64,000 bases of DNA from Planctomycetaceae bacterium (GTDB lineage: Bacteria; Planctomycetota; Planctomycetia; Planctomycetales; Planctomycetaceae). The stretch covers positions 1 to 64,000 of the forward strand of contig WFTL01000065.1 of the NCBI GenBank assembly GCA_015485495.1. Reading direction: 5' to 3'. A program made the translations under genes and the position numbers. The notes under the pieces are model-generated. The model was not told where the DNA came from. It made no database searches and saw nothing but the letters and a program-made list of their open reading frames with translations. Of the stretch, positions 46,340 through 54,603 are shown one piece after another. How positions within the stretch are numbered: position 1 is the stretch's first letter; every line of letters begins with the position of its first letter.

Positions 46340-47611
46340 TCACGAAACGGCGGATACCATCGGCGCCACCGTGTCGATCTGCCAGGGTTCCGGAAAGCGG
46401 CATTCCGGTGTGACGACGGTGATTCCTGTTTCAGACACCGTGCATCCAGGAGGCGGTCTGTCACCCGGTGTTCCGATGCGCATCCCGGGAGGGATGTCGA
46501 CGGCTTCTTCAACGATGCAGTTGCGGATGCAGGCACCTGCCCCGATAGTCGCTCCGTCGAACACGATGCTGTTCGTCACGGCGGCGCCTGGTTCGACCGT
46601 CACATCGGCGGACAGGATGGATCGCGTGACGGCTGCTCCGTCGGTCACCACACGGGGACAAAGCAGCGACTGCTGCACAGAACCAGCGCGTTCCGACGAA
46701 GCGTCGTCGCTTCGGTCGGGGCATCCTGTCGGGGCATATCCGCAGACAGTCCAGGCAGAACATGTCAGGTCCAGCAGTGAATCGGGTTTCAGCATGTCCA
46801 TGCTGGCGCGGTGATAGGCGTCAATGGTTCCCACATCGCGCCAGTAGAAGGGCGTCTTCTGATTCGAACCGCTGCCGGCATGCCAGGCATAAACGGGCTG
46901 TGTACGGATCAGCGAGGGGAAAATGTCCTGGCCGAAATCGTGACCGGAAAAGCTGCTGCCGTGGTCATTGTTCAGAATCCGGATGAGACCTTCGGTGGAA
47001 AAAACGTAGATGCCCATCGAAACCAGAGCCCGCCGGGGATGTCCGGAGATCGCCTGCGGCTGATTCGGTTTTTCGTGGAAATCCACCACACGACCGGCAG
47101 TATCTGCGGTGACCACACCGAATCGCCGCGCCGCAGCCAGCGGCACGTCGGTGCATGCCACGGTTGCCACGGCGTCGGACTGCTGATGGGCGCGGATCAT
47201 CCCGGAATAATCCATCCGGTAGATGTGGTCTCCCGACAGAATGAGCACCCATCGGGCGCCGCTGCGTAGGATTGCATCGAGGTTCTGGTAGACGGCGTCC
47301 GCTGTGCCGCGGTACGACGACGTTCCGGGGAGGCTGTTCGGTGACACCGGTGTGATGGTTCCGTCCGGGCGGCCTGTCCATGGCGCCCAGTTCCGGCGAA
47401 GATGTCGGTGGACGGAATCGGCCTGATACTGTGTCAGGACCAGAATGCGGCTGAGTCCGGACTGGAGACAGTTCAGCAGTGTGAAATCGACAATGCGAAA
47501 GGCGCCGGCGAAGGGGACGGCCGGCTTGGCCCGGCGTCGCGTCAGAGGCGCCAGACGGGACCCGATTCCGCCGGCCAGCACGACGGCCAGAGTTTCCGAA
47601 CACACATCCAT
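46340..47611 (-). CDS. glgC: Glucose-1-phosphate adenylyltransferase
   Basis: The 423-residue protein is full length, starting at ATG 47611. The nucleotide-binding VVLAGGIGSRLAPLTRRR and AKPAVPFAG open the protein. GTADAVYQNLDAIL, ILSGDHIYRMDYSGMI, VDFHEKPNQP and FYWRDVGTIDAYHRASMDM are typical of bacterial GlgC, and the C-terminal beta-helix (VTDGAAVTRSILSADVTVEPGA) is present. It forms ADP-glucose for glycogen. A sigma-54 type promoter lies 72 bases before the start (47694-47709), unusual for glgC. Confidence 0.95.
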   Translation of the reverse strand: MDVCSETLAVVLAGGIGSRLAPLTRRRAKPAVPFAGAFRIVDFTLLNCLQSGLSRILVLTQYQADSVHRHLRRNWAPWTGRPDGTITPVSPNSLPGTSSYRGTADAVYQNLDAILRSGARWVLILSGDHIYRMDYSGMIRAHQQSDAVATVACTDVPLAAARRFGVVTADTAGRVVDFHEKPNQPQAISGHPRRALVSMGIYVFSTEGLIRILNNDHGSSFSGHDFGQDIFPSLIRTQPVYAWHAGSGSNQKTPFYWRDVGTIDAYHRASMDMLKPDSLLDLTCSAWTVCGYAPTGCPDRSDDASSERAGSVQQSLLCPRVVTDGAAVTRSILSADVTVEPGAAVTNSIVFDGATIGAGACIRNCIVEEAVDIPPGMRIGTPGDRPPPGCTVSETGITVVTPECRFPEPWQIDTVAPMVSAVS

Positions 47612-47693
47612 CGTCTGGCTCCTGCAGCAACTGGATTCGGTTCGAGATCTGTGTGCCTGAGAGATGGCTCTGCTCTACGGCAGCAGATTTTGC

Positions 47694-47709
47694 AGCAACA
47701 GACGTGCCG
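47694..47709 (-). promoter_or_regulatory. Candidate sigma-54 promoter of glgC
   Basis: On the minus strand CGGCAC, five bases (GTCTG), then TTGCT. The GG (47708-47707) and GC (47696-47695) are separated by the required 10 bases, and the only mismatch to TGGCAC-N5-TTGCT is the first base. Transcription would start near 47683, 72 bases upstream of the glgC ATG. Confidence 0.55.
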
Positions 47710-47888
47710 TGATTCCGAATTTTCCGACTGCATGCATCGGACGGCCTGGCGAACGGCGCCGGCTGGCTGGTGCGGAGGCGGCCGGTCGGGCGGGGAACCG
47801 GCCGGACCGGCTCCGGCCGGCGATCACCCGCAGTGGAGACGAAACGGTCGGCCGCACGGTGCTGCCGCGTGAAATCTCCTTTCTTATG

Positions 47889-48326
47889 TCACTTCAGCAG
47901 CAGGATGGGGCAGTCGCACAGAAGGGAAACCTTGTAGCTCAGTGTGCCCCACGTGGCGGCCAGGCGCCGAGGATCCAGTTTTCGGGCCCGCATGATGATC
48001 AGTTCGGTGTCGTGCTCCCTGGCAAAGGAAACGATTTCCTGCAGGCGGTCTCCTGTGCGGATGGTCTGTCGCACATGAGCACCCGTGTCACACAGGGGCC
48101 GGGCCATCTTCTGCATTTCGGGTTCGATACGGCGCCGAAGCCGTTCGTAGAAGGCGATCGTTTCCTCATCCGGTCCGTCGTCTCCGGATTCGATCGTCTG
48201 AATGACGTGCAGCAGATCAATCGTGGCAGGATTGTCGGCTGCAAGCTGTCTGGCTGCTTCCAGACATCCGGCACAGTGTCCGGCAATGTCCACCGGTACC
48301 AGAATCCGCTCACAGGGCCTGATCAT
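47889..48326 (-). CDS. Universal stress protein (UspA family), second copy
   Basis: The 145-residue protein starts at ATG 48326 with a strong AGGAG 8 bases upstream. ERILVPVDIAGHCAGCLEAARQL begins the fold. TELIIMRARKLDPRRLAATWGTLSYKV occupies the place of the ATP motif but lacks the clean Gx2Gx9G spacing, so ATP binding is doubtful, while the C-terminal CDCPILLLK is typical. Three Cys near CAGC and CDCP are a local feature. It is divergent from the hydrogenase operon with a perfect sigma-54 promoter on its own side. Confidence 0.88.
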   Translation of the reverse strand: MIRPCERILVPVDIAGHCAGCLEAARQLAADNPATIDLLHVIQTIESGDDGPDEETIAFYERLRRRIEPEMQKMARPLCDTGAHVRQTIRTGDRLQEIVSFAREHDTELIIMRARKLDPRRLAATWGTLSYKVSLLCDCPILLLK

Positions 48327-48400
48327 GTTTTCGTCTCCTCTTCATCAGTCATCATCCATTCATCAGTCTGCGAAGGATGTCCCGTCGACGGGGACGCTCC

Positions 48401-48412
48401 GAATCATGATTC
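48401..48412. promoter_or_regulatory. Perfect 12-bp palindrome, possible operator
   Basis: GAATCATGATTC is a perfect inverted repeat. It is about 110 bases upstream of the plus-strand sigma-54 site, where enhancer-binding proteins usually sit, and within the leader of the divergent Usp gene. Confidence 0.3.
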
Positions 48413-48443
48413 CTCAGCGTGCAGCATGGTTTTGAGTCTGCAT

Positions 48444-48459
48444 TGCAATCTCAGTGCCA
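48444..48459 (-). promoter_or_regulatory. Sigma-54 promoter of the usp gene
   Basis: Minus strand: TGGCAC, five bases (TGAGA), then TTGCA. GG (48458-48457) and GC (48446-48445) are exactly 10 bases apart. It matches the consensus without mismatch. Transcription would start near 48433, about 107 bases before the Usp start at 48326. Confidence 0.75.
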
Positions 48460-48520
48460 GGACGTCTGTCGGTCGCATCGGTGGACGGCGGAGGGGCGTC
48501 TCTCCGGGGCTTCGTGTGTT

Positions 48521-48537
48521 TTGGCACGGCGATTGCT
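48521..48537 (+). promoter_or_regulatory. Sigma-54 promoter of the hydrogenase operon
   Basis: TTGGCACG, GCGA, TTGCT matches TGGCACG-N4-TTGCW exactly. GG (48523-48524) and GC (48535-48536) are 10 bases apart. The start of transcription should be near 48548, 43 bases before ATG 48591. Confidence 0.8.
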
Positions 48538-48590
48538 TTTCCTGTGCACGATGATGTGGTGCCGTGCCGGCTGCTGCGGAGGCGAAACGG

Positions 48591-49079
48591 ATGACGATGG
48601 ACAGATCGCTGGCAGCCTGTCTGCGGGCCTCGCCATTCGGCCCTCTGCTGGATGGTCACCAGGCCGTTTCTGTTCTGGCCATCGGTCAGTGCGAAGAAGC
48701 GGCCGCCGGGCAGGTTGTGTTCAGCGAAGGAGCTCCGGCGGAACATCTGCGCATCATCTGTCAGGGGCAGGTGTCTCTGGAGATGTTGCTTCCGGGACGG
48801 GGACGTCGGCGGATTCTCACGCTGGGGCCCAGCGATCTTCTGGGCTGGTCGGCTGTGGCGGGTGACGGAACGATGTCGGCCACTGCGACCGCGATGGAAG
48901 ACACCTGGATGCTGAAGCTGCCGGCCTGCGAGCTTCGGTCGCTGTTCGACCGCGATCCGGTGACAGGGCGGATCATCATGGAACAGACGGCCCGGGCTCT
49001 GGCACGGAGGCTGCAGGCAGCACGGCTCCAGCTTCTGGATCTTTTCTCGCACGACGAATCTGTCGGAGGCGTGTCGTGA
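48591..49079 (+). CDS. Cyclic-nucleotide-binding-domain protein (Crp-like, no HTH)
   Basis: The 162-residue protein starts at ATG 48591, with GGAGG 8 bases upstream; GTG 48564 is in frame. It has a cNMP-binding fold (AAGQVVFSEGAPAEHLRIICQGQVSLEM; LTLGPSDLLGWSAV), with the sensor helix ALARRLQAARLQLLD at the end. The usual Crp/Fnr helix-turn-helix after residue ~140 is absent, so it does not look like a DNA-binding regulator by itself. Its stop overlaps the HydB start (TGATG at 49077-49081). I know such genes beside group 3b hydrogenases and think it senses redox or a nucleotide, though this is an inference. Confidence 0.82.
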   Translation: MTMDRSLAACLRASPFGPLLDGHQAVSVLAIGQCEEAAAGQVVFSEGAPAEHLRIICQGQVSLEMLLPGRGRRRILTLGPSDLLGWSAVAGDGTMSATATAMEDTWMLKLPACELRSLFDRDPVTGRIIMEQTARALARRLQAARLQLLDLFSHDESVGGVS

Positions 49080-50236
49080 TGCCGAACCAGGTGCCTGAGT
49101 GTACTGATGCGCCGGCTGTGCCGCCTGCCGCAGAATGGTTTCTGCCCAGGGACAGTCTGCAGGCGCTCATCGAGTGTCTGCAGGAAGACGGTTACACGGT
49201 GATCGGTCCGGTGGTGGATCAGGAAGCGATCACGTATCAGGTCATTTCGTCGGTGGATGATCTTCCCCGGGGCTGGACGGAGGAACAGTCGGCCGGCCGG
49301 TATCGGCTGGTGCGCCGCGACGATGAAGCACTGTTCGGTTACACCGTGGGTCCGCATTCCTGGAAGGCATTTCTGTTTCCGCCTCAGGTCACAGTGGCCC
49401 GGGCGGATCGTTCTTCCGACGGCCGCTGGGAGATGACCACGCCGGAAGAAACGGTTCCTCGCCATGCTTTTCTGGGAGTCCGCGCCTGCGAACTGGCGGC
49501 GATCGCCGTTCAGGACCGCGTGTTTCTGGAGGGTCCCTGGGTGGATCCCGTGTACCAGGCGCGTCGCCGCGAAGTGTTCATCGTGGCCGTGCACTGCACG
49601 CAGGCTGCCTCCACCTGCTTCTGCACATCGATGGGAACCGGGCCGGAGTGTCGAACGGGATTCGATCTGGCTCTGACAGAACTGGAAGACGGCTTTGTCA
49701 TCCAGGGCGGGTCGGACGCCGGCCATGAGATCCTTGAGCGTCTGGATGTCGCTGTTGCAGCACCGTCGCAGAGTGCCGCGGCCGGATCCGCTCGCAGACA
49801 GGCGGAACGTCAGATCCGCAGACACCTGGACACGAACGGTCTGAGAGACCTGCTTCTGAACAGTCTGGATGATTCGCAGTGGGACGCCGTGGCCGGCCGC
49901 TGTCTGTCCTGTACGAACTGCACCATGGTCTGTCCGACCTGCTTCTGCAGCACGGTGACGGACGTCCCGGATCTGTCCGGTGACCATGTGAAGCGGGAGC
50001 GGTCCTGGGATTCCTGTTTCAACGTGGATTTCAGCCGGATGAGTGGCGGTGTGATTCGCAATGACGTGCGCAGCCGCTACCGTCAGTGGCTGACCCACAA
50101 GCTGGCATCGTGGCACGATCAGTTCGGACAGTCCGGGTGCGTCGGCTGCGGCCGCTGCATTACCTGGTGTCCGCCGGGAATCGACCTGACGGAAGAAGTT
50201 GCCGCCATCCGGTCTCATCAGGAGCCGATTCCGTGA
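49079..50236 (+). CDS. hydB: Group 3b [NiFe] hydrogenase beta subunit (Fe-S, HydB-like)
   Basis: The 385-residue cytoplasmic protein starts at ATG 49079, one base overlapping the previous stop. Two [4Fe-4S] sites lie at the C-terminus: [15 protein letters not shown] and [17 protein letters not shown]. The N-terminal domain matches the sulfhydrogenase beta/anaerobic sulfite-reductase subunit A family ([26 protein letters not shown]). It passes electrons between the FAD-bearing gamma subunit and the NiFe heterodimer. The next gene begins inside its last codons, so the complex is made in fixed order. Confidence 0.93.
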   Translation: MPNQVPECTDAPAVPPAAEWFLPRDSLQALIECLQEDGYTVIGPVVDQEAITYQVISSVDDLPRGWTEEQSAGRYRLVRRDDEALFGYTVGPHSWKAFLFPPQVTVARADRSSDGRWEMTTPEETVPRHAFLGVRACELAAIAVQDRVFLEGPWVDPVYQARRREVFIVAVHCTQAASTCFCTSMGTGPECRTGFDLALTELEDGFVIQGGSDAGHEILERLDVAVAAPSQSAAAGSARRQAERQIRRHLDTNGLRDLLLNSLDDSQWDAVAGRCLSCTNCTMVCPTCFCSTVTDVPDLSGDHVKRERSWDSCFNVDFSRMSGGVIRNDVRSRYRQWLTHKLASWHDQFGQSGCVGCGRCITWCPPGIDLTEEVAAIRSHQEPIP

Positions 50237-51078
50237 CTGCCACCGGAATGGTCCACCCCTGGCAGTGTCGGAATGCCCGCGTTCGTTCCGTTCATTGTGA
50301 AGCTCCGGACGTGATGACTCTGGAACTTGTGATGGACGATCCGGCAGCGGCGCCTCCGTACCGATTCGAACCGGGGCAGTTCAACATGTTGTATGTTCCC
50401 GGAGTCGGAGAGGCGGCGATTTCCATCAGCGGTGATCCGTCCGACACATCGAGTCTGCTGCATACCGTTCGGGCTGTGGGAAACGTGACGCGGTTCCTCA
50501 CGAACATGACGGCCGGATCCTGTCTGGGAATCCGTGGCCCCCTGGGAGTCGGCTGGCCGCTGTCGCAGTGTGATGGAAAGGACATTCTTCTGGTGGCCGG
50601 CGGCATCGGCCTGGCCCCTTTGCGCCCGGTTGTGTCCGCTCTGCTGGCAGATCGGCATCGCTACGGACACATCAGTCTGCTCGTCGGTGCCCGCACACCG
50701 AAGGATCTTCTGTACAGGCGGGAATGGTCGGCCTGGCAGAAGGACATCGACGTTCAGGTGACTGTGGATCGGGCAGACGACGGCTGGAACGGTCATGTGG
50801 GAGTCGTGACGACGCTGCTGGACCGGCTTCCCGTCAGCCGGCCCGAACAGACGGTGCTGATGACCTGCGGTCCGGAAGTCATGATGTGGTACAGCATTCG
50901 GGCTGCTCTGGATCGCGGGGTGCGGTCGTCAGCGGTCTGGCTGTCTCTGGAACGTCATATGAACTGCGGGGTGGGTCTGTGCGGTCACTGCCAGCTTGGA
51001 CCGGAACTGCTCTGCCGCGATGGCCCGGTTGTCCCGTTCGATCGGGTGGCGCCCTTTCTGAAGGTCGACAGCTTATGA
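50233..51078 (+). CDS. hydG: Group 3b [NiFe] hydrogenase gamma subunit (FAD/NAD(P), HydG-like)
   Basis: The 281-residue protein starts at GTG 50233, four bases overlapping the beta stop, with AGGAG upstream. A ferredoxin-reductase-like fold is seen: FEPGQFNMLYVPG (FAD), LVAGGIGLAPLRPVV and VLMTCGPEVMMWYSI (NAD(P)). A [2Fe-2S] ligand set lies at CGVGLCGHCQLG and LLCRDG. It receives electrons from NAD(P)H, or delivers them. It is co-transcribed with beta and delta. The coenzyme preference (NADPH in the characterised group 3b members) is not proven here. Confidence 0.93.
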   Translation: MTATGMVHPWQCRNARVRSVHCEAPDVMTLELVMDDPAAAPPYRFEPGQFNMLYVPGVGEAAISISGDPSDTSSLLHTVRAVGNVTRFLTNMTAGSCLGIRGPLGVGWPLSQCDGKDILLVAGGIGLAPLRPVVSALLADRHRYGHISLLVGARTPKDLLYRREWSAWQKDIDVQVTVDRADDGWNGHVGVVTTLLDRLPVSRPEQTVLMTCGPEVMMWYSIRAALDRGVRSSAVWLSLERHMNCGVGLCGHCQLGPELLCRDGPVVPFDRVAPFLKVDSL

Positions 51079-51917
51079 CATCTTCTGTGTCGGACGATCC
51101 GGTGGCGGTCGGCCGAAAAAAACTGGCCGTGTTCAAGTTTGCTTCCTGCGACGGCTGTCAGCTTTCGCTGCTGTCCTGCGAAGACGAACTGCCTGCGCTG
51201 GCCGAACAGATCGACATTTCGTTCTTTCTCGAAGCGTCCAGCCGCATCGGCACGGGGCCGTGGGACATCGCTCTGGTAGAGGGCTCCATCACGACACCGG
51301 AAGACGAACAGCGGATTCGTTCGGTGCGCCGCCAGGCGGCCACGGTGGTGACGATCGGAGCCTGTGCGACGGCAGGCGGCATTCAGTCTCTGCGGAACTG
51401 GGCAGACCATGACGAGTTTCTCCGGTGTGTGTATGCCCGGCCCGAATTCATTTCGACTCTGGCTTCGTCGACTGCCGTCGCCGATCACATTCCGGTTGAT
51501 TATGAGCTGCGGGGATGTCCGGTGGACCGGTATCAGCTTCTGAGCGTCCTGCGGGATCTGATTCGCGGCCGCACCGTGCGGCTGCCGCGGCACAGCGTGT
51601 GTCTCGACTGCAAGCGCCGCGGAACCGTGTGCGTGGAGGTTGCTCAGGGAATTCCGTGTCTGGGGCCGGTGACGCACACCGGCTGCGGGGCCTTGTGTCC
51701 GGCATTCAACCGAGGATGCTATGGCTGTTTCGGGCCGTCCGCCCAGGCGAACACCGGGTCTCTGATCCGGACGCTGGCGGAGGGCGGTCTGCCGGAAGCC
51801 CGTCGGGTGGCTCTGTTTCGCAGTTTCAATGCGGCGGCTCCCGAATTCCGGATCGATGAACGGGCGGCGCGTTCCGACATTGGGTCTTCCGGTACCGGCA
51901 GAGGAGAACTGTCATGA
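51075..51917 (+). CDS. hydD: Group 3b [NiFe] hydrogenase small (delta) subunit
   Basis: The 280-residue protein starts at ATG 51075 and overlaps the gamma stop by 4 bases. The NiFe small-subunit cysteines are present: FASCDGCQLSLLSCE, GACATAGGIQ, ELRGCPVDRYQLL and VTHTGCGALCPAFNRGCYGCFGP. They hold three Fe-S clusters leading electrons from the NiFe site to the beta/gamma module. It lacks a Tat signal, as group 3 enzymes do, so the complex is cytoplasmic. The ATGA overlap with the next gene continues the coupling. Confidence 0.95.
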   Translation: MTSSVSDDPVAVGRKKLAVFKFASCDGCQLSLLSCEDELPALAEQIDISFFLEASSRIGTGPWDIALVEGSITTPEDEQRIRSVRRQAATVVTIGACATAGGIQSLRNWADHDEFLRCVYARPEFISTLASSTAVADHIPVDYELRGCPVDRYQLLSVLRDLIRGRTVRLPRHSVCLDCKRRGTVCVEVAQGIPCLGPVTHTGCGALCPAFNRGCYGCFGPSAQANTGSLIRTLAEGGLPEARRVALFRSFNAAAPEFRIDERAARSDIGSSGTGRGELS

Positions 51918-53227
51918 CGGAAACACGGCAGATTCGGGTACGGGCGCTGACTCGTGTGGAAGGGGAGGGCGGCCTGACCGTTCGCCTGCGGGGCGATGCT
52001 GTCGAGGATGTGCAGCTTCAGATCTACGAACCACCGCGTTTTTTCGAAGCACTGCTTCGTGGTCGGCCGCTGGAAGATGCCATCGACATCACTGCACGCA
52101 TCTGCGGTATCTGCCCGGTGGCCTATCAGATGAGTTCTGTGCACGCCCTGGAGGCCGCGCTGGGCATTTCCGTGGCGCCGGAGATTCGCCGGCTGCGCCG
52201 TCTGATGTACTGCGGGGAATGGATAGAAAGCCATGCGCTGCATATTCATCTGCTGCATGCTCCCGATTTTTTTCGTATGGACAGCGGCCTGGATCTGGCC
52301 CGACGTTTTCCCGACGAAATCCGCCGTGGTCTGGAACTGAAAAAACGCGGCAATGCTTTGCTGGAGGTGCTGGGGGGGCGGGCCATTCACCCGGTGAACG
52401 TGGCCGTGGGCGGGTTCCATCGGATTCCTCCCCGGGAACAGCTTGAAAGGCTGATTCCGCAGTTCGAACAGGGCCTGGAGGATGCGGTTGCCGCAGCGCG
52501 ATGGGTGGCCGGGTTTTCGTTTCCGGACGGCAGCCGCAGCTATGACCTGGTCGCTCTGAACCATCCGGATGAATATCCGATGAACGAAGGAACGGTTGTC
52601 TCACTGTCCGGAGTTCGCGTACAGCCGGACGCATTCGAACGGACGTTTCGGGAACATCAGGTTTCCTGGAGCACAGCTCTCCATTCCGGGATGGTCTCGT
52701 CGCCGCAGTCCCCGCCGACGGTCTATCATGTGGGACCGCTGGCGCGTGTGAGTCTGAATCGCGATCGCCTGTCTCCGACGGCTCAGCGTCTGGCCGACGA
52801 AACAGGCTTCGAAACTCCGTGTCACAGTCCCTGGCGGAGCATCATTGCCCGAAGTCTGGAACTGATTCATGCGTATGAGGAGGCTCTTGACATTCTTCGC
52901 ACGCTTCCGAAGACGTATCCGTCACGGCCGGTCTTCACACCGTGTCAGGCCACAGGCTGTGCGGTGACAGAAGCGCCGCGCGGACTGCTGTACCATCGAT
53001 ACGAGACGGACGATCACGGTCAGATCGCAGCGGCCAACATCATTCCGCCGACATCTCAGAACCAGAGGCAGATTGAAGAAGACCTGATCGCCTGTCTGCC
53101 TGGTATCCTTGAGGAAAGTTCGGATGACGCTGACGCAGGCCGTGCCTGCGAACGCCTCATCCGCTGCTACGATCCGTGCATCAGTTGTTCCACGCATTTT
53201 CTCACCGTAAGTTTCCAGCGAACATGA
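51914..53227 (+). CDS. hydA: Group 3b [NiFe] hydrogenase large (alpha) subunit
   Basis: The 437-residue protein starts at ATG 51914. The catalytic L1 motif is ARICGICPVAYQMS (about residue 62) and the L2 motif is YDPCISCSTHF (about residue 420-430), giving the four Cys that hold Ni and Fe. RVEGEGGL at the start and the extra C-terminal residues after the His of L2, which are removed by the protease encoded next, are typical. It makes or consumes H2 in the cytoplasm. Hyp maturation genes are not in the window, so they must lie elsewhere. Confidence 0.96.
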   Translation: MTETRQIRVRALTRVEGEGGLTVRLRGDAVEDVQLQIYEPPRFFEALLRGRPLEDAIDITARICGICPVAYQMSSVHALEAALGISVAPEIRRLRRLMYCGEWIESHALHIHLLHAPDFFRMDSGLDLARRFPDEIRRGLELKKRGNALLEVLGGRAIHPVNVAVGGFHRIPPREQLERLIPQFEQGLEDAVAAARWVAGFSFPDGSRSYDLVALNHPDEYPMNEGTVVSLSGVRVQPDAFERTFREHQVSWSTALHSGMVSSPQSPPTVYHVGPLARVSLNRDRLSPTAQRLADETGFETPCHSPWRSIIARSLELIHAYEEALDILRTLPKTYPSRPVFTPCQATGCAVTEAPRGLLYHRYETDDHGQIAAANIIPPTSQNQRQIEEDLIACLPGILEESSDDADAGRACERLIRCYDPCISCSTHFLTVSFQRT

Positions 53228-53760
53228 CCACCGGCAGAGGACAGGACGTGGCAGGCGGAACCTGCGCCCAGATGGTTGCGGGGCTGGGCAGTTCCCATGG
53301 GGACGATCGGGCCGGCTGGGTGCTGGCGGAAATGCTTGCCGAATGCTGTCCGCCGGGTGTGTCGGTCTTTGCGGTGCGAACGCCGCTGGATGTGCTTAGT
53401 CGGATCCGCCAGGACGTCTGGTTCCACCTGATCGATGCGTGCGATGCGGGACGGAAACCCGGGACGCTGCTTCGCTGGAGTTCGACAGCTTCGGACTGGT
53501 CGGCAGAACCGAACACCGTCCCGCAGATCGTGGCGGCATGCCGTGCTGCCACCACACATGACATGGATTGCTTATCGGTTCTGGAACTGGCACGCCGGCT
53601 GCAGCAGTTTCCCAGGGGGCTGACTGTCTGGATGATTCAGGGACGCTGTTTCGAACCAATGAGTGCGATGTCCGCTGAAGTGACCGGAGCGCTTCCCCAG
53701 GCGGCCGAAGCGGTTCTGCAGGAGCTGAACGGCCGGTCGGCACGGGCGGCGGAAGGCTGA
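53224..53760 (+). CDS. Hydrogenase maturation protease (HycI/HybD-like)
   Basis: The 178-residue protein starts at ATG 53224, four bases overlapping the large-subunit stop. AGLGSSHGDDRAGWVLAEML has the first Asp ligand, HLIDACDAG the second, and THDMDCLSVLELARRL the His; together they match the nickel-binding site of hydrogenase endopeptidases. It trims the large subunit C-terminus after nickel insertion. It ends the operon, with a convergent gene 20 bases on. Confidence 0.9.
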   Translation: MTTGRGQDVAGGTCAQMVAGLGSSHGDDRAGWVLAEMLAECCPPGVSVFAVRTPLDVLSRIRQDVWFHLIDACDAGRKPGTLLRWSSTASDWSAEPNTVPQIVAACRAATTHDMDCLSVLELARRLQQFPRGLTVWMIQGRCFEPMSAMSAEVTGALPQAAEAVLQELNGRSARAAEG

Positions 53761-53780
53761 CCGGCAGAGGTTGTGGTCCG

Positions 53781-54239
53781 TCAGGGGTGATACGACAGAT
53801 CGGCCACAATGGGTGCTTCGATCGCTTCGAAACTCGCATAACTCATGCGAATCGCATCTTCGTGGGACTGTCCTTCAAACACGATGTGGTCATCTTCCGT
53901 CAGTCGCGAATCGACCCACGTGGCCATTCCATACAGAGATCCGAACGGCGGAACGGCACCGATTTCACAGTCGGGAAACAGCGGCCCCAGTTCCTCTTCG
54001 GACGCGAGTTCCAGTTCCTGACAGCCGATTTCCGACCTGGCCAGCGACATGGCCAGATCGTGACTGGCCGGAAGAACGGCCAGAATGTATTCCCCGTCCG
54101 CCTTGAGAACGACGGTTTTGGCCACATAGTCGCCCGGTTCGTGAACGACATCAGCCAGACGCGATGCTGTGAATGTTTCCCGGTGCGGCAGGGATTCGAA
54201 TTCCACAGCCTGCTCACTCAGAAATCTGCGAATATCCAT
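53781..54239 (-). CDS. YbaK/EbsC-type aminoacyl-tRNA deacylase
   Basis: The 152-residue protein starts at ATG 54239 with a good ribosome-binding site. It contains DVVHEPGDYVAKTVVLKADGEYILAVLPASHDLAM and GAVPPFGSLYGMATWVDSRL, given here in short as AKTVVLKADG and GAVPPFGSLYG, the core of the YbaK/ProX editing domain; the conserved Lys and Gly-x-x-Pro-Pro-Phe-Gly are visible. It likely clears mischarged tRNA, such as Cys- or Ala-tRNA-Pro. It is convergent with the hydrogenase operon. Confidence 0.88.
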   Translation of the reverse strand: MDIRRFLSEQAVEFESLPHRETFTASRLADVVHEPGDYVAKTVVLKADGEYILAVLPASHDLAMSLARSEIGCQELELASEEELGPLFPDCEIGAVPPFGSLYGMATWVDSRLTEDDHIVFEGQSHEDAIRMSYASFEAIEAPIVADLSYHP

Positions 54240-54603
54240 GATGTCCGCTCCTGCTGCCGAACGGGACGTGAACGGAAGACGGGGAAGGTCCCGTTCCGCC
54301 GTTTCGCATTGTACGCGGTGCCGCTCGTTCTGTCGTGTGTTCTTTTACGGCGGACGGCCGGCTGAAGTTTTTTTCGCACGTTTGTGCGGTGGAAGCGATG
54401 AGCCGTTTTTCACATCACTGCAACAGGCCATTCCGCTCGCTGATTTTACCCGACCGGCGATTCAACAAATTTCATGCCGGAAACCGGAGCAGCGTGTTTT
54501 GGGATCCGGCGCAGGTGCTGAGTGCGATTGAGCACACCAGGGCAGCATCGCGGTACGAAGTTCCGCACAGCAGGCGATCCTGGCGGGGTGAATCCTGAGA
54601 CCA
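54240..54603. other. Intergenic region (364 bp)
   Basis: It separates two minus-strand genes. CGCACGTTTGTGCG at about 54378-54391 is a small hairpin whose T-run lies before it on the plus strand, so it does not act as a terminator for either direction convincingly. No gene is seen. Confidence 0.35.

Noticed and set aside
54370-54395. CGCAC-GTTT-GTGCG as a terminator.
   Set aside because: The T-run lies upstream of the stem on the plus strand, and transcripts on the minus strand would carry A's after it.
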